From: Methylobacterium nonmethylotrophicum | Lineage (GTDB): Bacteria; Pseudomonadota; Alphaproteobacteria; Rhizobiales; Beijerinckiaceae | Reading direction: 5' to 3' | DNA length: 64,000 bases | NCBI RefSeq assembly: GCF_004745635.1 | Contig: NZ_SRLB01000008.1 | Coordinates: 124,001 to 188,000, forward strand | In this document: positions 56,752 to 64,000 of the stretch, one piece after another | Layout of the letters: the number at the start of each line of letters is the position of its first letter | Numbering within the stretch: the first letter of the stretch is position 1 | Notes under the pieces: generated by a model | The model's input: the letters and a program-made list of their open reading frames with translations, nothing else | What the model was told of the DNA's origin: nothing | Databases searched by the model: none | Program-made: the position numbers and the translations under genes

Positions 56752-57270
56752 ATGAGCGTCGACATCGTCCTGACGGTGAACGGCACGAGGCGCACGATCC
56801 CGATTCCGGACCCGCGCACGACCCTGCTCGACCTGCTGCGCGAGGGCCTGCACCTCACCGGCGCCAAGAAGGGCTGCGACCGCGGCCAGTGCGGCGCCTG
56901 CACGGTGCTGGTCGACGGACGGCGCATCAATTCCTGCCTGGCCCTCGCGGTCAGCCTCGACGGGGCCGAGGTCCTGACCATCGAGGGCCTGGCGGAGGGC
57001 GACCACCTGCATCCGGTACAGGAGGCCTTCATCGCCCATGACGGGTTCCAGTGCGGCTTCTGCACCCCCGGCCAGATCATGAGCGCGGTCGGGCTGATCC
57101 GCGAGGCCCAGGCCGGCAACGACCCCGAGCGGGTGCGCGAGGCGATGAGCGGCAACCTGTGCCGCTGCGGCGCCTACGCCGGCATCACCGAGGCGGTGCT
57201 GGAGGCGCAGGGCGCCATGAGCCAGCACACGATTCGCGATTCTGCCACCCGGCAGGGAGAGGCGGCATGA
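56752..57270 (+). CDS. paoA: Aldehyde/xanthine oxidoreductase [2Fe-2S] subunit (PaoA-like)
   Basis: 172 residues. The plant-type cluster ligands are Cys42, Cys47, Cys50 and Cys62 ([20 protein letters not shown]). The second cluster has Cys101, Cys104 (CGFCTPGQ) and Cys137, Cys139 (LCRCGAY). Unlike E. coli PaoA there is no Tat signal peptide, so the enzyme should be cytoplasmic. First gene of a three-subunit operon; it overlaps the next (ATGA). Confidence 0.9.
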   Translation: MSVDIVLTVNGTRRTIPIPDPRTTLLDLLREGLHLTGAKKGCDRGQCGACTVLVDGRRINSCLALAVSLDGAEVLTIEGLAEGDHLHPVQEAFIAHDGFQCGFCTPGQIMSAVGLIREAQAGNDPERVREAMSGNLCRCGAYAGITEAVLEAQGAMSQHTIRDSATRQGEAA

Positions 57271-58322
57271 TCCCGTTCGAGTACGTGCGCGCGACCGACG
57301 TCGCCGACGCGGTCGCCGCGGGAGGAGCGCCCGGCGCCGCCTATCTCGCCGCCGGCACCAACCTCCTCGACCTGATGAAGGGCGGCGTCAGCCGGCCGAC
57401 CCGCCTCGTCGACATCACCCGCCTGCCGGGCCTCGCCGCGGTCGAGCGGCGGGACGACGGCTCGGTGCGGATCGGGGCGCTCGTCCGCAACAGCGACCTC
57501 GCGCACGATCCCGCCTTCGCCAGAACCTATCCGGCGGTGGCGGAGGCGCTGCTGTCTGGCGCCTCGGCGCAGCTGCGCAACGCCGCCACGGCGGCCGGCA
57601 ACGTGATGCAGCGCACCCGCTGCCCGTACTTCACCGACACGGGCAGCGCCTGCAACAAGCGCGAGCCCGGAAGCGGCTGCGACGCCCGGGGTGGCGAGAC
57701 CCGGCTGCACGCGGTCCTCGGCTGGAGCGAGGCCTGCATCGCCACCCACCCGTCGGATTTCTGCGTGCCCCTCGTGGCGCTCGACGCCGTCGTCGAGATC
57801 GCGGGCCCGGCCGGGACGCGCAGCGTGCCGCTCGACGCCTTCCACCGCCTGCCCGGCGACGCGCCGGAGCGGGAGACGGTGCTCGAACCCGGCGAACTCG
57901 TCACCGTCCTGGTGCTGCCGCCGGAGGCCGCGCGCTTCTCCGGCCACAGCCGCTACCTCAAGGTCCGCGACCGCACATCCTACGCCTTCGCGGTCGTCTC
58001 GGCGGCGGCGTCCTTGCGGCTCGACGGCGGGCGCATCGCCGAGGCGCGGCTGGCGCTCGGCGGCGTCGCCCTCAAGCCCTGGCGGGCGAGGGAGGCGGAA
58101 GCGGTTCTCGCCGGCCGCGCGCCCGACGAGGCCGCCTTCCGGGCGGCGGCCGACGCCGCCCTCGCGGGTGCAAGACCCTCCGGCGACAACGCCTTCAAGA
58201 TCGAGCTCGCCCGCCGCCTCGTGGTGCGGGCGTTTCAACGCGCCGCTGCCGGCACGCCGGAGCGCCTGCCGGCGCTGCCGGGTTCCGCTTTCGCCCCCGC
58301 CTCGGAGGCCGCTCATGTCTGA
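57267..58322 (+). CDS. paoB: FAD subunit of molybdenum aldehyde oxidoreductase with an extra [4Fe-4S] site (PaoB-like)
   Basis: 351 residues. FAD-binding start [20 protein letters not shown] (AGGT-type loop). Between residues 119 and 166 an insertion rich in cysteine, [20 protein letters not shown] and C-DARGG..., places Cys119, Cys129, Cys138 and Cys157. This is the arrangement that binds a [4Fe-4S] cluster in PaoB and is absent from plain xanthine dehydrogenase FAD subunits. It transfers electrons from the molybdenum subunit via Fe-S to FAD. It overlaps paoC by eight bases. Confidence 0.9.
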   Translation: MIPFEYVRATDVADAVAAGGAPGAAYLAAGTNLLDLMKGGVSRPTRLVDITRLPGLAAVERRDDGSVRIGALVRNSDLAHDPAFARTYPAVAEALLSGASAQLRNAATAAGNVMQRTRCPYFTDTGSACNKREPGSGCDARGGETRLHAVLGWSEACIATHPSDFCVPLVALDAVVEIAGPAGTRSVPLDAFHRLPGDAPERETVLEPGELVTVLVLPPEAARFSGHSRYLKVRDRTSYAFAVVSAAASLRLDGGRIAEARLALGGVALKPWRAREAEAVLAGRAPDEAAFRAAADAALAGARPSGDNAFKIELARRLVVRAFQRAAAGTPERLPALPGSAFAPASEAAHV

Positions 58323-60549
58323 GACCGCTCCCCGGACCCGCCACGGCTCCAGCATCGGCCAGCCGCTCACCCGCCGGGACGGGATCCTGAAGGTGACGGG
58401 CGGCGCGCGATATGCCGCCGATCATCACCCGCCCGGGATGCTCTACGCCGTGATGGCGGTGAGCCGCATCGCCCGCGGCCGCGTGACCCATCTCGACGTC
58501 GCGGCGGCCGAGAGCCATCCCGGCGTCGTCGCCGTGATGACGCCGCAGAACAAGCCCGCGCTCGCCCAGCACCCGGACGAGAAGCACGACGGCTTCACCT
58601 TCCGGCTCGACCTCCTGCAGGACGACCGCGTGCGCTACGCCAACCAGCCGGTCGCGGTGGTGATCGCCGAGACGCTGGAGGCCGCGACCGAGGGCGCCGC
58701 CCTGCTCGACCCCGCCTACGAGGTGGAGACCCCGGCGGTCGGGCTCGATGCGGCGAGAGAGTTCACCCCGCCGGCGATCGGCGTCGGCGATCCGGCCGAC
58801 ATGGAGACGGGCGACGTCGCGGCCGGGCTCGCGGCGGCGGCGAAGACGATCGAGGCGACCTACGAGACGCCGGCCCAGTACCACAACGCGATGGAGCCCC
58901 ATGCCGTCGTCGCCACCTGGGACGGCGACCGGCTCGACCTCGACATGCCCTCGCAGGGGCTCGCGATGGCTCAAGGGCGCATCGCCGGCCTGTTCGGCAT
59001 CGCGCCGTCGGACATCCACATCCGCAGCCCGTTCCTCGGCGGCGGCTTCGGCTCGAAGGGGATGATCGCCGGTCCCCAGGTGCTCGGCATCATGGCGGCC
59101 CGCCTCGTCGGTCGGCCGGTGAAGCTCGTGATGAGCCGGCCGCAGATGTTCGGCCCGGTCGGCCACCGCGCCCCGACCCGCCAGACCCTGCGCCTCGGCG
59201 CGGCCGAGGACGGCGCCCTCACCGCCCTCGACCATCACACGCTGACGGCGACCAGCACCTTCGACGACTTCATCGAGCCGAGCGGCGGCGTCTCGCACAC
59301 GCTCTACGCCGCGCCGGCGCTGGCCACCCGGCACCGGGCGGTGCGGCTCGACACCGGCACGCCGCTCTTCATGCGCGCGCCCGGCGAGGCGTCGGGCAGC
59401 GCGGCTTTGGAGGCCGCCATCGACGAGATGGCCGAGGCCTGCGGCATGGACCCGCTGGAGTTCCGCCTGCGCAACTACGCCGAGACCGAGCCCGCTTCCG
59501 GCAAGCCGTTCTCCTCGAAGGCCCTGCGCGCGTGCTACGCCCGCGGTGCCGAGGCCTTCGGCTGGGGCAAGCGCCCGCTGGCGCCGGGGCAGATGCGCAA
59601 TGCCGACGGGCTCCTCGTCGGCTGGGGCGTCGGCACCGCGACCTTCCCGGCACTGATGTTCCAGGCCGAGGCGCGGGCGGTGCTCAAGGCCAGCGGCGAG
59701 GCGTCCGTGGCGATCGGCGCGATCGACATGGGGCAGGGGGCCTGGACCGCGCTCGCCCAGATCGCTGCGGACGAACTCGGCCTCGACATCGACGCGGTCG
59801 ACTTCCGCATCGGCACCTCGGACCTGCCGAACGGCGGCATCGCCGGCGGCTCGGCCCACACCGCCACCGCCGGCACGGCGATCAAGGGAGCGGCCGCCGA
59901 CGCGATCGCGCAACTCGCAGGTCTGGCGACGCAGGATCCGCGCTCGCCGCTCTACGGCGCCGGCAATGCCGGGGTGATCGCGCGGGGCGGCCGCCTCGTG
60001 CGGCGCGACGACGAGAGCCGGTCCGAGGCCTTCACGGAGATCTTAGGGAGGGCCGGCAAGGAATCGGTCGAGGGCAAGGGCTCGGCCGGGCCCGACGCGG
60101 CGCGGGAGCATTACGCCATGCACGCCCACGGCGCGGTCTTCGCCGAGGTGACGGTCGATCCCGATCTCGGCCAGATCCGCGCGACCCGCCTCGTCGGCGC
60201 CTTCGCGGCCGGGCGGATCATCAACCCGCGGCTGGTGCGCAGCCAGTATTACGGCGGGATGATCTGGGGCGTCTCCTTCGCCCTGCACGAGCAGGCGGTG
60301 ATGGACCCGCGCACCGGCCGGCCGATGAACGCCAACCTCGCCGAGTATCACGTCCCGGTGAACGCCGACGTGCCCTCGCTCGAGGCGATCCTGGTCGAGG
60401 AGGAGGACCCGCACGTCAACCCGCTCGGGATCAAGGGCGTGGGCGAGATCGGCGTCACCGGGAGTGCGGGGGCGATCGTCAACGCGATCTGGCACGCGAC
60501 CGGCAAGCGGGTGCGGACGCTTCCGGTGACGCTGGACAAGCTGCTGTAG
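58315..60549 (+). CDS. paoC: Molybdenum-binding catalytic subunit of aldehyde oxidoreductase (PaoC-like)
   Basis: 744 residues. The cofactor-binding segments [20 protein letters not shown] and [40 protein letters not shown] are those of the MCD-type xanthine dehydrogenase family. The catalytic Glu is in [20 protein letters not shown] near the C-terminus. It oxidises aldehydes (aromatic aldehydes in E. coli) to acids. There is no XdhC/PaoD chaperone gene next to it; moaA in the same window may supply cofactor. Confidence 0.92.
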   Translation: MSETAPRTRHGSSIGQPLTRRDGILKVTGGARYAADHHPPGMLYAVMAVSRIARGRVTHLDVAAAESHPGVVAVMTPQNKPALAQHPDEKHDGFTFRLDLLQDDRVRYANQPVAVVIAETLEAATEGAALLDPAYEVETPAVGLDAAREFTPPAIGVGDPADMETGDVAAGLAAAAKTIEATYETPAQYHNAMEPHAVVATWDGDRLDLDMPSQGLAMAQGRIAGLFGIAPSDIHIRSPFLGGGFGSKGMIAGPQVLGIMAARLVGRPVKLVMSRPQMFGPVGHRAPTRQTLRLGAAEDGALTALDHHTLTATSTFDDFIEPSGGVSHTLYAAPALATRHRAVRLDTGTPLFMRAPGEASGSAALEAAIDEMAEACGMDPLEFRLRNYAETEPASGKPFSSKALRACYARGAEAFGWGKRPLAPGQMRNADGLLVGWGVGTATFPALMFQAEARAVLKASGEASVAIGAIDMGQGAWTALAQIAADELGLDIDAVDFRIGTSDLPNGGIAGGSAHTATAGTAIKGAAADAIAQLAGLATQDPRSPLYGAGNAGVIARGGRLVRRDDESRSEAFTEILGRAGKESVEGKGSAGPDAAREHYAMHAHGAVFAEVTVDPDLGQIRATRLVGAFAAGRIINPRLVRSQYYGGMIWGVSFALHEQAVMDPRTGRPMNANLAEYHVPVNADVPSLEAILVEEEDPHVNPLGIKGVGEIGVTGSAGAIVNAIWHATGKRVRTLPVTLDKLL

Positions 60550-60564
60550 GAGCCGCGGCTGGGT

Positions 60565-61057
60565 TCAGGCCTTCCTGACCCGCAGATCCTGCGGCACCCC
60601 GGTGTCGAGGTTGACGAACGCTTGCGTCCGCGGCCCGAACAGGCGCGGGTGGTGGTGTCGATTCCGCCCCCGCGAAGGCGCTGATCAGGAACGGGGCCGG
60701 GCGCGACAGCACGATCTCGACGCTGTGGGCGTCCGCACCTCCGGGACGTTGGCGAAGCTGATGCGCCTCGCGCAGGCGCAGGAGCGAGAACGCGATGGCG
60801 GCGGCGGTGAACGGCTGGCCGTCATGCCAGGACACGTCGCGCCGCAAGTTGAAGCGGTAGCGCAGGCTGTAGGTCTGGCCGGTGCCCGAGGTCGTGTTGA
60901 TGGCGATGAGCGCCGGCGGCCCGGGGAAGGACGCCCAGTCGCGCGTGCCGCCGCGCTCCGGCGTCTCGGCCGGAGCGGGGAGCCGGGCAGGGACGCGGGA
61001 AGCGCGGCGCCGGCGCTCAGGAGCAGGCGGGTCGCATGACGGCGCGCGAGGGGACAT
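60565..61057 (-). pseudogene. Decayed peptide ABC transporter substrate-binding protein (SBP_bac_5) gene
   Basis: Pieces in different minus-strand frames: a leader-like ARRHATRLLLSAGAALPASL, then LIAINTTSGTGQTYSLRYRF, NLRRDVSWHDGQPFTAAAIA, FSLLRLREAH and VEIVLSRPAPFLISAFAGAE in another frame, then LFGPRTQAFVNLDTGVPQDL, RVRKA-stop at 60565. The central block is the SBP_bac_5 motif 'LR.dVsWHDGqPfTA.DV.fS'. Only about 150 codons remain of a protein of about 500, so it has lost the middle and has at least two frameshifts. Confidence 0.65.
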
Positions 61058-61412
61058 GGCGCGGGCCCTCGGACGGCGAAGCGGGGCTGACCATCGTTCT
61101 TTTGATCGAACGAAGCCCACCCATCCGGCATCGCATGACCTGGCGTGCGATCCTGTTGCTGCGATCAACACGGGTGAATGCGCCGATATGCTCGTTGTCT
61201 TCTCCGTGGGGCGTCCGCTTCAGCAGATAATTTCTTCCGCGAGGGTTCTTTAAAGAGAACATTCTCGTTGACCGGTCGGTTCGGTCCGGAGAGACTGCCA
61301 GCCCATGACAGACTGTCCATGACAGCCCGCCACCGTGAGAACCGACCCAGTGGGAGCCTATCTGGGAGCCTATCCCGGTGAGTGACTGCCCAACCGCGAC
61401 GGGGACCGATCG
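61058..61412. other. Intergenic region without a recognised gene
   Basis: It holds two short direct repeats: CCATGACAG around 61304 and 61318, and TGGGAGCCTATC around 61350 and 61363. No gene or terminator was identified. Confidence 0.5.
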
Positions 61413-62423
61413 ATGCCGGACATGCCGCCCCGAGGAAACAGCCTCCAGGGAGCCAGCCTCACGCATCCGGGGCCCGAGCCTGCCCCGCGCGGGCGCCACG
61501 TCCTGGTGATCGGCGCGACCCCCAGCAGCTTGGGGCTCGCCTCCCACCTGCTGCGCCGCGAGGCGCGGGTGCAGGTCACCGTGATCGAGGCGAGGCCCGC
61601 CCGTTGCCGCCGCCTGCGCCGCGGCGAGTTCGCCGGCTTGCTGGCGGAGGAGACCGGCCCGCTGCCGACCGAGCCCCTGCACCTCGTCGAGGCGCTGCGG
61701 CGGCATGCCGGGCGCCTCCACGTCGCCGAGACGACCTGCCTGTCGGTCGCTCTCACGGCGCAGGGCGTGGCGGCGCGGACCGCCGACGGTCCCATCTATC
61801 TCGGGCGCGCCGCGATCCTGGCCTGCGCCCTGCAAACACCGGCCCCGGCGATTCCGCCGCGCGAGGCGGCCGCCTCCGTCCGCGCCCTGCGGCTCGATCC
61901 GGCGGATCTGCCGCTCGGGCATGGCGCCGTCGCCCTCGTCAGGGCCCTGCGCGCCCTGGTGCGGGAGGCGCAGGACCGCGGCGTCCCGGCGCACGAGGCA
62001 CTGGCCGGCCTGCGTCTGAGCGCTCCGGCCCTCTGGCACAGCCTGCCGGACGAGGCGCGCGCGCGGCTGCTGCGCCATGGCCGGCCGATTTGGGAGCGGA
62101 TCCTCGGCGGCGGGGCATCGCGGCCGGCGGCGCTCCACGGCGCGCCGAGGCCGCGTCCGCTCCTGCGCGACCTCGTCGTGCGCGGGCTGCTGTTACCGTG
62201 TGCAACCGGTCTCACCGTCGCGCCCGGGGCACGGGACCGGCTGTTCGCGGCGCATCCGGCGGCCCTGATGCCCTATGCGGCGCCGCGGCTCCTCGATCTC
62301 GATGCCGCCTGCGCCTGGCTCGCAGGGCGTGTCGCCGAGGGCGCCGCCGCGCCTTACGTCGCGTCGGCCGAGGCACGGGAGGCCCCGGCCCAAGGGGGCG
62401 CGGCGCTCAGATGTGGTAGGTGA
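61413..62423 (+). CDS. FAD/NAD(P)-binding Rossmann-fold protein (YdhS/HpnW-like), function unknown
   Basis: 336 residues. RHVLVIGATPSSLGLASHLL, RREARVQVTVIEARPARCRR is a Rossmann beta-alpha-beta (GATPSSLG in place of GxGxxG). The next part RRGEFAGLLAEETGPLPTEP, LHLVEALRRHAG is reminiscent of the uncharacterised FAD-NAD(P)-binding (PF13454-like) proteins. The C-terminal region LLRDLVVRGLLLPCATGLTV is also similar. Family members are usually longer (450+), so this may be a shortened version. Its last 17 bases overlap the Rrf2 gene on the other strand. Confidence 0.55.
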   Translation: MPDMPPRGNSLQGASLTHPGPEPAPRGRHVLVIGATPSSLGLASHLLRREARVQVTVIEARPARCRRLRRGEFAGLLAEETGPLPTEPLHLVEALRRHAGRLHVAETTCLSVALTAQGVAARTADGPIYLGRAAILACALQTPAPAIPPREAAASVRALRLDPADLPLGHGAVALVRALRALVREAQDRGVPAHEALAGLRLSAPALWHSLPDEARARLLRHGRPIWERILGGGASRPAALHGAPRPRPLLRDLVVRGLLLPCATGLTVAPGARDRLFAAHPAALMPYAAPRLLDLDAACAWLAGRVAEGAAAPYVASAEAREAPAQGGAALRCGR

Positions 62424-62859
62424 GGCTCGCTTCCGCCTCCGCCTGCGGCATCGCCCGCATCTGCGCCAGGGTCAGGTTGTCGAGGATCCCCGCGATGCTG
62501 TTGCGCACCGCCAGCATGGCGAGGCGCACCGCGCAGGCCCCCTCGTCGGCGCAGTCCTCGCAGGGCCGATAGGCGGTGCGGCTGGCGCAGGGAAGCGGCG
62601 CCAGCGGGCCGTCGAGCGCCCGCACGACGTGGCCGATGCGAATCTCCTCGGCCGGGCGCGCCAGGGCGTAGCCGCCGCCCGGCCCCTTCTTGCTGTGGAC
62701 GAAGCCGGCATTGCGCAGGTCGCCCAGGATCGCGTCCAGGAACTTCTTCGGGATGCGATGCGCCTCGGCGATCTCGGCGACGCCGATGCGGGCGCCCGGG
62801 GGCAGCCCGGCGAGGTGGACCATCGCCTTGAGGCCGTACTTGCCCTTGTTGGTCAGCAT
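62407..62859 (-). CDS. Rrf2-family transcriptional regulator with cysteine cluster
   Basis: 150 residues from ATG 62859. N-terminal winged HTH: MLTNKGKYGLKAMVHLAGLP, VAEIAEAHRIPKKFLDAILG, DLRNAGFVHSKKGPGGGYAL. Cysteines 91, 100, 103 and 109 (LPCASRTAYRPCEDCADEGA) lie in the loop that binds an Fe-S cluster in IscR, NsrR and RirA. It probably senses iron-sulfur status, iron, NO or a sulfur compound. It has no co-directional partner in the window. Confidence 0.9.
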   Translation of the reverse strand: MLTNKGKYGLKAMVHLAGLPPGARIGVAEIAEAHRIPKKFLDAILGDLRNAGFVHSKKGPGGGYALARPAEEIRIGHVVRALDGPLAPLPCASRTAYRPCEDCADEGACAVRLAMLAVRNSIAGILDNLTLAQMRAMPQAEAEASLTYHI

Positions 62860-63451
62860 CGTCGTCCTGCGTGAAGCGCGTGCGGCGGAGAGGGCGGGTG
62901 AGGGGGGTCGGCGCGAGCGCCGTCGCGGGGAGGCGGTGCCGGAGAGATGGGGATTTGTCGACCGGGGCGGTAGACTTCCTCCGGGCCGATCCCGCGACGG
63001 CAGGCCTGAGCGCGCGGCCCGTCCTCCCCTCCCGCACACCCGAAGGCCATGGTCGAGCGCCTGTTCCGGCGCCTCATCCAGGCCGCCCCCGTCATGCCGG
63101 CGGTGGCGGTGCTGGTCTTTCGCCGTCGTCGTTTGGCCTGCATCAGCCGGCGCAACCAAGAGAGGGGCGCTCCCGGTCGACGTGCCGCGCCGACCGCCGC
63201 GCGCAATAGACCGATCGGCTTAGTTCTTACGTCTCGACCAAGGCTTCGAAGGTGCCCTCACCACGCTCAACTTTTTGATTATCATACGTTTAACTGTGAT
63301 CTGAATAGTCTAGATTCAACCAGATGTGCCCCCAATCGATATAGATCGCTAAGGTTGTATCTGCGATACCATTTTTCGGGTACGCAAATCATAGAAGCCA
63401 ATGCGGCCCGCTGTTGAGGCCTTAAAACTTGCTTGATCGCCGAGTTCGTAC
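62860..63451. other. Intergenic region before the sensor gene
   Basis: About 590 bases. The last 230 (63220-63450) are much more AT-rich than the surroundings and should contain the sensor promoter. Open frames in the GC-rich part have no family resemblance. No gene is called. Confidence 0.5.
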
Positions 63452-64000
63452 ATGTCTGTCCTGCGCGGGCGCCCGCTGTCCCACTACATCGCCAGCTTGA
63501 TGCTCGCCGTGCTCGTCCCCGCCGTCGCGATAACGCTGCTACTCGGGCAGCGCCTGATCACGGCCGAGCAGGCTCGCCTCCAGGACGCCACCGCCGCCTC
63601 CAACGCCGACGCCGTCGAGCGGATCGACCGCTTCCTCGCCGGTCAGATCGCGATGCTGCGCGCCCTCGCGAGTTCGCCCGTGTTCGAGACGAAGGACTTC
63701 GCGCGCTTCGACCAGCAGGCCCGCGAGCTCGCAAGCCTGGAAGGGACGCACATCATCCTGCGGGATCGTTCGGGGCAGGAGATCGTGACCACCCGGGCAC
63801 CCCTCGGCGCATCCCAACCGCGCCTCGCTCGCGAGGATGCGGACCATTCCTTCGCGGTGCAGGGCCCGGCCGTGTCGAACCTGCTCCTCGACGCCGTCAC
63901 CGGACGACACGCGGTGCGCGTCGGCGTCCCGGTGATCCGATCCGGCGAAACCGTCTACGTTCTGCTCTCCCATATACCGGCCGCGCATCTCGGCGGCCTG
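63452..64000 (+). CDS. Membrane sensor protein with periplasmic Cache-like domain, C-terminus beyond the window
   Basis: 183 codons visible from ATG 63452. A short cytoplasmic start (MSVLRGRPLSHYIASLMLAV) leads into one membrane helix to residue about 33, then a helical periplasmic region AEQARLQDATAASNADAVER, IDRFLAGQIAMLRALASSPV, FETKDFARFDQQARELASLE and a PAS-like Cache sheet GTHIILRDRSGQEIVTTRAP. This architecture is usual for histidine kinases and guanylate cyclase/GGDEF sensors of Methylobacterium. The output domain is not seen, so the class is open. Confidence 0.75.
   Translation, partial: MSVLRGRPLSHYIASLMLAVLVPAVAITLLLGQRLITAEQARLQDATAASNADAVERIDRFLAGQIAMLRALASSPVFETKDFARFDQQARELASLEGTHIILRDRSGQEIVTTRAPLGASQPRLAREDADHSFAVQGPAVSNLLLDAVTGRHAVRVGVPVIRSGETVYVLLSHIPAAHLGGL

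Noticed and set aside
63049..63417. 122-codon frame before the sensor gene
   Set aside because: Composition and start look random, it ends in AT-rich DNA, and no resemblance to a known protein was seen.

Overview
The window is GC-rich (roughly 70%) alphaproteobacterial DNA. Its content fits a Rhizobiales methylotroph-type genome, most likely Methylobacterium or a close relative: a rhizobial-type glycerol ABC operon, RepAB-type partition proteins, an imuA-imuB-dnaE2 mutagenesis cassette with an alphaproteobacterial LexA box, dense GANTC sites, and many short intergenic palindromes. The genus is inferred from gene content and base composition; no marker gene is present. The parA-parB-initiator module with an origin-like region at 36.5-42.3 kb indicates a plasmid, megaplasmid or chromid (or an integrated copy of one).

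Layout. 0-3.3 kb: a FUSC-family exporter (cut by the window edge) with its MarR regulator, then two small unknown genes. 3.8-6.3 kb: KDG kinase and KDPG aldolase, then an L,D-transpeptidase. 6.6-13.3 kb: MFS transporter, DUF971 protein, moaA, a soluble chemotaxis-receptor-like protein with a PilZ-like segment, a solute-binding protein and a beta-hydroxyacid dehydrogenase. 13.4-24.3 kb: a glycerol regulon on the minus strand (glpR, glpD, ATPases glpS and glpT, permeases glpP and glpQ, glpU, binding protein glpV, then glpK) with a Phd/VapC-type toxin-antitoxin pair lodged between glpV and glpK. 24.4-26.2 kb: parDE and a frameshifted DUF1612-type gene. 26.4-33.5 kb: a surface-glycan locus (three glycosyltransferases, a TVP38-like and a DUF2142 membrane protein, a PglK-like ABC flippase). 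33.5-36.4 kb: DUF1330, LysR, EamA and PPOX genes.

36.4-42.7 kb is the replication and partition core. It has three 16-bp parS-like palindromes, parA and parB resembling RepA/RepB of repABC plasmids, and an initiator that resembles the RepA_C family rather than RepC. These are followed by 2.3 kb of non-coding DNA with eleven copies of a 16-bp iteron (one directly after the initiator gene, four inverted, six direct), an AT-rich stretch and a large excess of GANTC (CcrM) sites. I read this as an iteron origin whose firing may be tied to cell-cycle methylation; this is the most striking feature here.

42.7-48.3 kb: the SOS cassette imuA-imuB-dnaE2, led by a GAAC-N7-GAAC LexA box. 48.4-49.4 kb: an AbrB/Doc toxin-antitoxin pair and an orphan FitA-type antitoxin with only a stub of its toxin. 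49.4-53.8 kb: a complete alkanesulfonate system (ssuE-A-C-B-D, minus strand). 54.4-56.6 kb: a TerB-like protein, a D-2-hydroxyacid dehydrogenase and a small exported protein. 56.7-60.5 kb: a three-subunit molybdenum aldehyde oxidoreductase of the PaoABC type. 60.5-64 kb: a decayed peptide-binding protein gene, a Rossmann-fold FAD/NAD protein, an Rrf2 regulator and the start of a membrane sensor cut by the window end. No tRNA, rRNA, CRISPR array or complete insertion sequence was seen.
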